Shown piece by piece: positions 14,882 to 21,510 of a stretch of 26,639 nucleotides of DNA. A program made the position numbers and the translations under genes. The notes beneath the pieces are model-generated. The model did not search any database, was not told the origin of the DNA, and saw nothing but the letters and a program-made list of their open reading frames with translations. The number at the start of each line of letters is the position of its first letter. The stretch's first letter is position 1. This DNA is from CAZWSX01 sp964636985 (GTDB lineage: Bacteria > Planctomycetota > Planctomycetia > Pirellulales > Pirellulaceae), in assembly GCA_964636985.1 (NCBI GenBank), contig CAZWSX010000052.1, positions 1 to 26,639 of the forward strand, written 5' to 3'.

Positions 14882-16222
14882 ATGATTCTCCGCATGACAA
14901 GTGCATTTCGCAAATCGATGTTGCAAGTCGGAACCTACCACAGCCCCGATGGCGTGGTGGAAGTCACGCCTGATCGACTGACTCACTGGGAAGCCGAGTT
15001 CCAGCGGCTCAGTACGAATGGGTACGACGTCCCCGTGGCCTGGGATCATGGGTCGACGGCTGCGACTCTCTCGCCGGTCTCGCGGGAAGCCGTCCCTTCG
15101 GCGCGCAATACCGTCGGACGATTGAAGACGTTCGTGGTTGCCGCCGACGGGCAGTCGGCTGAGATCACGCTCGAGTTGACCGACCCGCGCGGCGCCGAGC
15201 AGGCGGCCAGCAATCGCGTGCAGGTCTCGCCTGTCATTCTTCCACGCTGGAGGGATGGGAAAGGGAACACGTACCAGGATGTGTTGACTCACTTCGACCT
15301 GGTGAACCACGCCGTCGATCACTCGCAAACTCCGTTTGTGCCCGCGCGGCTCTCGACCGACGCGCTCGCGCTTCAACCTGTTCGCTTTTCTCTGCCAAGC
15401 AAGGACGACGCTCTTATGCCTGTTGCGAAACTGAAACCTGAAGAGTTGGAGGATGGCACCGCGGAGCCCCGGAGAGACCGGAGCGATGCAACGGCTGATG
15501 CCATGCCCGACGAGTTGTCTGCGTCGGACGACGTCGCGCCGGATGAAGCGGCCGTCGAGAACGCAATGGCAGATCCGACGATGGAGCAAAATAACCAAGA
15601 GACGTTGGTTGCTTTGGATCGCGTCGCTTCGCTGCTGCGAGGTCAAGGGATTGTGCTCGACGCCGCGTCACTGGAAGGCGCGACCGATTTGTCGACGTTT
15701 CTGGCAAGCTTGGAGCAGGCGATATCAAAGAAGCAAGCCGCGATCGATGCTTCGACTGCTAAATCTTCGTCGTCGGGGCCACCGGAAGTGAGCGAGCCGG
15801 GACCGCAAATGTTATCGACGCATTCTCTAGCAACACTGCGGCGCTACGCCGAAGGCTTGCATCGCGAGCGATTGGCGCGGCGGTTGACCGATCTTCGCGA
15901 TTCGGGTCGCTGCACGCCGGCCGAATACGATCGGCAGCGCAGCGGCCTGATCGCGATCAAGCTTTCGCTCGACGGTGTTGGCAATCCGCTGCGAGGAGAT
16001 CTCGAGCAATGGATTGACCATCGCGAAGAGTTGCCCGCGTTTGTGCTATCGCCGAAGGCGGACGGAAAGCCCCTCACCCGCTTGAGCAGTGATGGAGTCC
16101 TTGAACCGCCCGCCGATTTGATGGGGGAAGAGGACGACGACGCGACGGAAGCGGCGGCCCGAGCGCAGCTCGAACGAACTCACCGGCTGCGGCCGCGCTC
16201 GTGGGAAATCGACAATTCGTAG
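14882..16222 (+). CDS. Mu gpI-like prohead protease with C-terminal scaffold region
   Basis: This 446-residue protein starts the head operon. Residues 10-175 resemble Mu-type I protein (prohead protease): GTYHSPDGVVEVTPDRLTHW, then YDVPVAWDHGS with Asp55-His56, then ITLELTDPRGAEQ and VQVSPVILPRWRDGKG. Residues 180-446 are acidic, Ala/Glu/Ser-rich and helical, as in scaffolding proteins, ending in a charged region. In Mu and lambda the scaffold is also made from an internal start in the protease gene. Position just before a decoration and a capsid gene supports the call. The start could be 14882 or the in-frame ATG at 14894; neither has a good ribosome-binding site. Confidence 0.8.
   Translation: MILRMTSAFRKSMLQVGTYHSPDGVVEVTPDRLTHWEAEFQRLSTNGYDVPVAWDHGSTAATLSPVSREAVPSARNTVGRLKTFVVAADGQSAEITLELTDPRGAEQAASNRVQVSPVILPRWRDGKGNTYQDVLTHFDLVNHAVDHSQTPFVPARLSTDALALQPVRFSLPSKDDALMPVAKLKPEELEDGTAEPRRDRSDATADAMPDELSASDDVAPDEAAVENAMADPTMEQNNQETLVALDRVASLLRGQGIVLDAASLEGATDLSTFLASLEQAISKKQAAIDASTAKSSSSGPPEVSEPGPQMLSTHSLATLRRYAEGLHRERLARRLTDLRDSGRCTPAEYDRQRSGLIAIKLSLDGVGNPLRGDLEQWIDHREELPAFVLSPKADGKPLTRLSSDGVLEPPADLMGEEDDDATEAAARAQLERTHRLRPRSWEIDNS
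15416..16222 (+). CDS. Possible nested scaffolding protein (internal start)
   Basis: An in-frame ATG at 15416 (residue 179 of the protease gene) lies ten bases after AAGGA at 15401 and exactly at the border between the protease domain and the acidic helical region. Translation from here would give a 268-residue scaffold-like protein, MPVAKLKPEELEDGT onward. Lambda Nu3 inside C and the Mu scaffold inside I are precedents. The nested start is inference. Confidence 0.4.
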   Translation: MPVAKLKPEELEDGTAEPRRDRSDATADAMPDELSASDDVAPDEAAVENAMADPTMEQNNQETLVALDRVASLLRGQGIVLDAASLEGATDLSTFLASLEQAISKKQAAIDASTAKSSSSGPPEVSEPGPQMLSTHSLATLRRYAEGLHRERLARRLTDLRDSGRCTPAEYDRQRSGLIAIKLSLDGVGNPLRGDLEQWIDHREELPAFVLSPKADGKPLTRLSSDGVLEPPADLMGEEDDDATEAAARAQLERTHRLRPRSWEIDNS

Positions 16223-16226
16223 GGGA

Positions 16227-16298
16227 AGGCTTCAGGCTCCAGGCGTCAGGCTTCAGGTTTTGGACCATTTCTTTCCTGAAGCCTGGAGCCTAAAGCCT
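16227..16298. repeat. Dispersed GGCTTCAGGCTCCAGG hairpin repeat, copy 4
   Basis: The left arm, starting GGCTTCAGGCTCCAGGCGTC, and the right arm CCTGAAGCCTGGAGCC plus TAAAGCC (16275-16297) pair over about 23 bases with two mismatches. The element starts five bases after the protease/scaffold stop and lies before the decoration gene, inside the head operon. Confidence 0.85.
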
Positions 16299-16342
16299 CA
16301 AACATCTATCACCACAACTATCACTATTGAGGATTTTCTTTC

Positions 16343-17122
16343 ATGGAATTCGCACAAGGTTCGTTGCCGGGCATTTCCGCCGTTCGCGAGACCGGCGAGT
16401 GGCAAGGGGTTTATCGCGGCGACAATGGCGAGGGCTTGATCTTGCGGTCGCAAGTGATTGTCGGCTCGGGCGCCACCGATTCCGGCAACTCGCCGACCAC
16501 GACACTGCGAGCGGGATTGATCCTGGGCCGCAAAGCGAGCGACGGCAAGTTCTATCCCTACAGCGCCACGGCGACAGATGGAACGCAGGTGCCCGAGGTC
16601 GTGTTGCCGATCCAGCTATCGATGCTTAATCCGCTGGGGGTTGCAGAAGACAAACTTGTCGCCGTTTTCTCGCGGGCGAACTTGCTCGTCTCGTCGCTCG
16701 CCAACGCCGATGAACAGGCGCTGCGGGCATTGAGCGATCGCGGATTCCAGTTCGATCTGCCGGGCGGGGCGTATGCGTTCGGCGCATTCCGCGGCGTCGA
16801 AGTGGTCAGCGGGGCCACTCTCCTCAATGTTTCAGATAGCGGCAAGCTTTACGTCTGCATCACCAATGCGGTGACGTTCACATTGCCCACCATCGCCGCC
16901 GGTCTTTGCTTTGAAATGTTGCAGACGTCCGATACCAACATGGCCGTGACGGGCGCGGCGAACACCGTCCTGGTCGACGGCAATGCGGCGGCGACCACGG
17001 TTACGTACTCGACGGCGTCCCATAAGATCGGCAGCCGCATTCGGGTCCGCGCTCTGCAATTCGGCGCCACGCTCAAATGGACTGTCGAGAATCTTGGCTC
17101 CACGGCGATGACGATCACCTAG
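16343..17122 (+). CDS. Head decoration protein (lambda gpD-like) with extra C-terminal domain
   Basis: This 259-residue protein is upstream of the capsid gene. Residues 45-110 hold the gpD-like core TTTLRAGLILGRKASDGKFY, PYSATATDGTQVPEVVLP and DKLVAVFSRANLL, which caps capsid trimers and stabilises the packaged head. Lambda gpD has about 110 residues, so this protein has roughly 110 extra. Its C-terminal part (SGKLYVCITNAVTFTLPTIA, VLVDGNAAATTVTYS, LKWTVENLGSTAMTIT) is a beta-rich domain that may display on the capsid surface. The ATG has GAGG about eleven bases upstream. The core call is good; the role of the extra domain is unknown. Confidence 0.8.
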   Translation: MEFAQGSLPGISAVRETGEWQGVYRGDNGEGLILRSQVIVGSGATDSGNSPTTTLRAGLILGRKASDGKFYPYSATATDGTQVPEVVLPIQLSMLNPLGVAEDKLVAVFSRANLLVSSLANADEQALRALSDRGFQFDLPGGAYAFGAFRGVEVVSGATLLNVSDSGKLYVCITNAVTFTLPTIAAGLCFEMLQTSDTNMAVTGAANTVLVDGNAAATTVTYSTASHKIGSRIRVRALQFGATLKWTVENLGSTAMTIT

Positions 17123-17217
17123 TCGGGCGATCTTCATTGCGGCTTCGCCGAGCGCCGCTCTATCACGACACCTTCTGTCAGACCACGTTCTTTTGCCCTT
17201 TGTAAGGAAACACGGAT

Positions 17218-18342
17218 ATGCCTACGGGAGAAAGTATCAACCGGCTGTTGGCCCCCGCGCGGATCATGAAAGTGATCTCGCAGATCAAAAAGGCCTCCAC
17301 GCCGATTTCGCAATTGCTCGGGTTCAATATCGGCGGAAAGAATCGCACGCCGTACGGCGGACGCAATTTTGCCTACGACGTGGTCAACCCGTCGCGGCAA
17401 ATCTCGACTCCGCGCACGCCCAATCAGCCCTCGGCGCGGATCGCACCGCAAAAGGTCGGAAGCGTGACGGGCGTCTTTCCTCGCTCGGCCGAGACGATCC
17501 CAATGTTCGACGAGGATTTGTTCAATCGCCGGCGGATCGGTGCCAACGCGGCCGAACTCGACGATATGGGAGAAGCTTACATCACGCGGCAGGAAGACTA
17601 CCTGGCGCAGCGGTTCGGCAACTTGATCGAATTCATGTCGGTGGCGATGCTCCGCGGATCGTTCTCGTACACGACGGCAACGGCGGGCGATTTGCTGTGG
17701 TACGACTTCAGCGGCGGTACGTCGACGGTCGATTTCCAGATCCCCTCGGGGAACAAGAGCCAGCTGAACATGCTGGGAACGGGGAGCATCATTTCGGCCT
17801 CGTGGGCGAGCGCGTCGACCAACATCCCAGGCCACTTGATGGCGATCAACAAGGCGATGCTGCAGTTGAGCGGCTTCCCTTTGAAACACATCTTGTGCGG
17901 CTCGGATGTGTGGAACTACTGCATCACCAATACGGCCGTGATCCAAGCGGGCGGGCCGAACAACTCGCCGTTCGAGAAGCTGAAACAGGACGAGAACGGC
18001 AACTTCGAGGCAATCCTGCGGGCGGTTCCGTGGCTCCGTTTCCATATCATCGATACGGGGCTCGAGGTCGGTTCGTCCAACACGTACAAGACGTTGATTG
18101 AACCGGACTCGTTTATCGGCATGCCCGATCCGAGTTCGGAGTGGTGCACATTCCTGGAGGGCTCGGAAATCGTTACCGAAGGACCAGGCGTGGGGGCACC
18201 GCGAGCCGAGCGGTACGGCTTCTACCCGTTCGCTTACCCAACGTTCGACCCCAGTGGGTGGAACCTGGCGGCGGTTTTCAACGGCCTGCCGGCGCTCTAT
18301 GTCCCGAAGGCAGTCGTGTACGCCGACACGACGATCCCGTAG
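17218..18342 (+). CDS. Major capsid protein (lambda gpE-like, HK97 fold)
   Basis: This 374-residue protein follows the decoration gene. It reads MPTGESINRLLAPARIMKVI, with features of the gpE family: a helix region, FAYDVVNPSRQIS and AEAYITRQEDYLAQRFG-like segments (here GEAYITRQEDYLAQRFGNLI), a 'LCGSDVWNYCITN' domain start, and late elements IEPDSFIGMPDP and ERYGFYPFAYPTFDPS. Family members run about 340-380 residues, so it looks full length. AAGGAA lies about nine bases before the ATG. It is the shell subunit of the head and would be processed with the upstream protease and scaffold. Confidence 0.88.
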   Translation: MPTGESINRLLAPARIMKVISQIKKASTPISQLLGFNIGGKNRTPYGGRNFAYDVVNPSRQISTPRTPNQPSARIAPQKVGSVTGVFPRSAETIPMFDEDLFNRRRIGANAAELDDMGEAYITRQEDYLAQRFGNLIEFMSVAMLRGSFSYTTATAGDLLWYDFSGGTSTVDFQIPSGNKSQLNMLGTGSIISASWASASTNIPGHLMAINKAMLQLSGFPLKHILCGSDVWNYCITNTAVIQAGGPNNSPFEKLKQDENGNFEAILRAVPWLRFHIIDTGLEVGSSNTYKTLIEPDSFIGMPDPSSEWCTFLEGSEIVTEGPGVGAPRAERYGFYPFAYPTFDPSGWNLAAVFNGLPALYVPKAVVYADTTIP

Positions 18343-18436
18343 GCGTTGCTGCAAAGTTGAACGTAGAGGACTGCTCCCATGAGTGGTCCTGAAGTGAGTG
18401 CCAGAGCCAGCAGTTATCCACGCCCGAGATCAAGCC

Positions 18437-18928
18437 ATGCCCACCCTTTACGCTTCGCAAGCCGACCTCGAACGCTTGTTCTCTTCGAGAGGCGTGCAGT
18501 CGTTTGCCGACCACGATCAAGATGGCACGAGCGATCCCGACGTGATTGACGACTGTCTCGTCCAGGCGTCGCAAGAAATCGAGCTGTATTGCAAGCGATA
18601 CGAGCCGGCCGACCTGGCGAACAGCCCGCTCGTCAATCGTTGGGCGACCGTCTTGGCGGTCGTGTTTTTGTGCCAGCGGCGGGGCAACGGTGTGCCCGAA
18701 TCGTTGGCCGAAGAGTTCAAGCGGATCTACGAGCTGCTGATGCAGATTGGTTCCGGGATATTCGAACTGCCTGGAATCGCCGCGTCGGCCGACAGTGTGC
18801 CGAAGTTCTCGAACATGACCGTCGATCGCCGCGCAGGGAATAGGCAGTTGCGAACAATTCCCGTGCCCGGCGCGCACGATCCCAAGATCGTCTCGCAAGA
18901 GAAGTCGTACGACAACGGCGGGCCTTAG
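18437..18928 (+). CDS. Head-tail connector protein (DUF1320, Mu gp36-like)
   Basis: The 163-residue protein starts at ATG 18437 (MPTLYASQADLERLFSSRGV), with GAG eight bases upstream; an upstream start at 18398 would add thirteen unlikely residues. The pattern YASQADLERLF, then VIDDCLVQASQEIELYCKRY, then NRWATVLAVVFLCQRRG and EEFKRIYELLMQI is that of the DUF1320/gp36 family, which joins the portal vertex to the tail. The tail after residue 120 (SVPKFSNMTVDRRAGNRQLR) is basic and disordered, usual for this family. Position after the capsid gene fits. Confidence 0.8.
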   Translation: MPTLYASQADLERLFSSRGVQSFADHDQDGTSDPDVIDDCLVQASQEIELYCKRYEPADLANSPLVNRWATVLAVVFLCQRRGNGVPESLAEEFKRIYELLMQIGSGIFELPGIAASADSVPKFSNMTVDRRAGNRQLRTIPVPGAHDPKIVSQEKSYDNGGP

Positions 18929-19063
18929 CGATGGTCGAATGCGTCCGTTCATCGCGATCCGCCATTCCCCAAGCCTGTCTCAATCGATGGGCGAAAGTTG
19001 CCTGCCAGTTCTTGCGCAGTCGATCGTTGACGCTTTGGCACTTGCAGACACGAGATATGTTCC

Positions 19064-19630
19064 ATGACTCTAGATCTTTCGATGATTGATCCGGAATCGG
19101 TCTTGCTGACGGCGATTCGCGACCGGCTTCGCCTGGCGGTCAACGAAGGGGGAGTGGGTTACACCGATCACGAATGCGAAGTCGAACACGACGAGATGGC
19201 TCCCGCGACGGCAGGCCCGCTGTTCGTGATTGTTTGCCCTAACGGAATCGAACCGGGATCGCAACACTCGCCGGCCAGCCGTATCGAACACTGGGTCGTC
19301 CAATGCGAGGTGGTAGTGTGCTTGCGGGTGGAACATATGGCCCGCGATCGCTTGCGAAACAAGTACGCCATGCAATTACGGCAGCTCAACCAGCATGTGC
19401 GGAACATCGTCCTCTCGATGGGCGACGGTTACGAGATTCTCCAGACGGCCAATCTCGCCCTTGAAGAAGCGGGTGAGAGCGGCCGTTTTGTCGAGCCGGC
19501 AGAATTCAGAAGCATCGAGGCCAAACCGCGATTGGCCGGCGGTGAGTTGTTCGGCGAGAGTTCGTCGCCAAGAGCGGTGCTGGTTCGGGCGATTCAATTT
19601 GGCAATGCCTCCTTCATGCGGAAGTGGTAA
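19064..19630 (+). CDS. Tail-completion or neck protein (candidate)
   Basis: This 188-residue protein follows the connector gene after a 135-bp gap. It has a helical start (MIDPESVLLTAIRDRLRLAV), a strand region (LFVIVCPNGIEPGSQ), a WVVQCEVVVCLRVEH segment and a helix (LRQLNQHVRNIVLSMGDGYE). The layout resembles neck and tail-completion proteins that lie between the connector and the tail tube. No family name can be given with certainty. The next gene starts two bases after its stop. Confidence 0.65.
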   Translation: MTLDLSMIDPESVLLTAIRDRLRLAVNEGGVGYTDHECEVEHDEMAPATAGPLFVIVCPNGIEPGSQHSPASRIEHWVVQCEVVVCLRVEHMARDRLRNKYAMQLRQLNQHVRNIVLSMGDGYEILQTANLALEEAGESGRFVEPAEFRSIEAKPRLAGGELFGESSSPRAVLVRAIQFGNASFMRKW

Positions 19631-19632
19631 CG

Positions 19633-20043
19633 ATGACGGATCCCGTCCAAGTCCCCAACGATCGGACGATCAAGCAACCCGTTCGCTGTTTTTGCCTCAA
19701 TCCCGAGTGCATCGACTCGGGGAACGATCGCTATGAATTCACCATCGAACACGCCGACGTGGTGTGCCCCAAATGCGGCGCGAATCAGGTCCCAGTGGTC
19801 GGGGTACTCGCGATCGTTCACTTCATCATGCGAGACCGGCACGGGGCGTTGATGGGGCATGGCGGTTTGCGGTATCGCCTGGCGTGCGAGCCGAGACGAA
19901 CCTTCATCGCCACGCACACCAATCTGGAGGCCGGGAGCGGCGAGCTTTCGGCCGTCTCATGCGTGCGATGCCTTGCGATCGCGAAAGAACAAAACGCCGC
20001 TGCAAGCCAAGGAACTGTCATTCAAGCAGGTCAAGGAGAATAG
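19633..20043 (+). CDS. Zinc-ribbon protein in tail module
   Basis: The 136-residue protein starts at ATG 19633, two bases after the previous stop; a GTG at 19624 overlaps the upstream gene and is less likely. It shows paired metal-binding motifs: CFCLNPEC, then CPKCG, then a later CVRC. The first two form a zinc ribbon of the kind VRCFCLNPEC...VVCPKCGAN. Its place between neck and tail-tube genes is unusual for a tail protein but common for small accessory proteins in such operons. The function is unknown. Confidence 0.75.
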   Translation: MTDPVQVPNDRTIKQPVRCFCLNPECIDSGNDRYEFTIEHADVVCPKCGANQVPVVGVLAIVHFIMRDRHGALMGHGGLRYRLACEPRRTFIATHTNLEAGSGELSAVSCVRCLAIAKEQNAAASQGTVIQAGQGE

Positions 20044-20046
20044 CTC

Positions 20047-20562
20047 ATGTCGTGGATCGCTGGCGCTTACACCGCCGTCTTCAATTCGCTGGCATGCGGC
20101 CAGTCTGACAACCAGAAAGGGATTCGTCTCTCGCATCAACAGATGTACGAGGACGTCACAGGCGACGCCTATGGCGAGACCATCCAGGACATGATTTATC
20201 AGGGCATGACGGCCGAAGTGGAAATGGAGTTGCTCGAAGCGAACGCGGCGGCGCTGGCATCCCTGGAGAACCCGATGGCCGCTTGCTATGCGCTGGGCCA
20301 GGTGGGCGTCCCCATCGTCGCGGCGGGCAAAACAAAGACGCTGGTACTCACGGCGCAAAGTGGCACGTCGGCCTACGGCGGCGCGGGTACGGGCGGCGGG
20401 GTGGGCGGCTCGCCCGCCACGATCACGATCCTGGCCTGTTGCCTGGCGCCGCGCTTCCCAGTGACCAAGATATTCAACAGCAAGCTGCGACGCATTCCAC
20501 TCAAGCTGCGGATGTTTCCGCAAAATCCCAGCGGCACGATTACTTTCGCAACCCAAACGTAA
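20047..20562 (+). CDS. Tail tube (major tail) protein candidate
   Basis: This 171-residue protein starts at ATG 20047 behind AAGGAG, overlapping the end of the zinc-ribbon gene's stop region. It reads MSWIAGAYTAVFNSLACGQS, with GIRLSHQQMYEDVTGDAYGE, AEVEMELLEANAAALASLE and PLKLRMFPQNPSGTITFATQ. The start with a target-feature 'GIRLSHQ' and the end with a beta-strand 'RIPLKLRMFPQ' fit the tail-tube/baseplate-hub barrel pattern, where a strand pair is swapped between subunits. It lies where a tail-tube gene is expected. The family call is inference. Confidence 0.6.
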   Translation: MSWIAGAYTAVFNSLACGQSDNQKGIRLSHQQMYEDVTGDAYGETIQDMIYQGMTAEVEMELLEANAAALASLENPMAACYALGQVGVPIVAAGKTKTLVLTAQSGTSAYGGAGTGGGVGGSPATITILACCLAPRFPVTKIFNSKLRRIPLKLRMFPQNPSGTITFATQT

Positions 20563-20572
20563 GTGACGAATT

Positions 20573-21418
20573 ATGCCGGCAGAAATCACGATCCGGTTCG
20601 AGGGAGACGCTGCGGTACTGAATAGTTTGAGCAATCCGCAGCCAGTTCCAGCGCTAAAGAGTCAGGAGCAACTATGGGGCGGGCTTGCGAATGCAGTCGA
20701 TCAGGTTGAGAAGATCAGCCAGTCTGTGCAGGCCGCAGTGGGCATTCAAGGACAGACCACTGCGCAAGCGACGAGACAAATCCTAACCCAAGGCGGCCAA
20801 CAAGCAGCAGTTCGAGCTGCTGCGACGGGAGCGGCCGCAACGGACGGTGCGATTGGAATTGGTGCCGCGATAGCAGCGGTGAAAACATCGGCAGACCTAG
20901 TTGATGCAGAGTCTGCGAGGCCTCGCGGCGCATCATCTCAAGTTGCGATTGCCCAGGACGTTTTCGAAAGGAACCGCGACCTCCGCATGATGAAGCGCGG
21001 CGATGAACTCGGCCCAGACCTGGCAAAATGGATCGGTCAACAAAATAAGCCCGATGGGAACGCGACCGAGATTTTGACCAAAATCCTTTCGACCATGCTA
21101 ACGGCCTTTGAGGGCACGAGACCGTTCGCGGAGTTCGTGCACGACCAACTAGCCAGCATCAATGCGAGAGTTACGGAACTCGCCATGGCAGCCACCATCG
21201 TCAAGTCGAAATTCGAACTCAAATATCCAAATACGCGTCCTGAAGAGCTGAACCAGATTACGGCGATGGGGTCGGCACTTGCGAAGGAAATCGAAGCTCG
21301 CTCGAAAGAGCAAGTTGGCGAAGGCGATTCGCTGGATGCTCAATCCAAAGACCTAGCCAAAGACCTGGTTGAGTCCTTTGTCGTGGGAAGTGGACCGAAG
21401 ATTCCACCGTCGCGTTAG
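20573..21418 (+). CDS. Tail-region helical protein (hypothetical)
   Basis: This 281-residue protein opens with a strand motif, MPAEITIRFEGDAAVLNSLS. It then has a Gln/Ala-rich helical region with a hydrophobic stretch (AAATDGAIGIGAAIAAVKTS), and then long amphipathic helices (TEILTKILSTMLTAFEGT, ELNQITAMGSALAKEIEARS). The hydrophobic patch is too short and small-residue-rich to be a firm membrane helix. It could be a short tape-measure or tail-chaperone-associated protein, but it lacks the length of a tape measure. It is ten bases after the tail-tube candidate, so in the same operon. Confidence 0.7.
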   Translation: MPAEITIRFEGDAAVLNSLSNPQPVPALKSQEQLWGGLANAVDQVEKISQSVQAAVGIQGQTTAQATRQILTQGGQQAAVRAAATGAAATDGAIGIGAAIAAVKTSADLVDAESARPRGASSQVAIAQDVFERNRDLRMMKRGDELGPDLAKWIGQQNKPDGNATEILTKILSTMLTAFEGTRPFAEFVHDQLASINARVTELAMAATIVKSKFELKYPNTRPEELNQITAMGSALAKEIEARSKEQVGEGDSLDAQSKDLAKDLVESFVVGSGPKIPPSR

Positions 21419-21510
21419 ATCATTGACGACCGCCTGAGTCGCGATTGCGGTGCAACACGCGAATGCCTCGTGCCAATCGTCGCGCCAGAACTATCTTGAC
21501 GTGAATAACT

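Noticed and set aside
8296..16298. The GGCTTCAGG repeats as a CRISPR array
   Set aside because: The units are immediately tandem, vary in sequence and have no regular spacers; copies are kilobases apart in separate gaps.
17134..18354. A 406-codon minus-strand open frame opposite the capsid gene
   Set aside because: It is rich in Arg and His as usual for antisense of high-GC coding DNA; the plus strand encodes a full-length gpE-like capsid protein.
18931..19089. A 52-codon plus-strand frame just after the connector gene
   Set aside because: It starts two bases after a stop but has no ribosome-binding site, has an Arg/Ser/Cys composition unlike a folded protein and overlaps the next gene.
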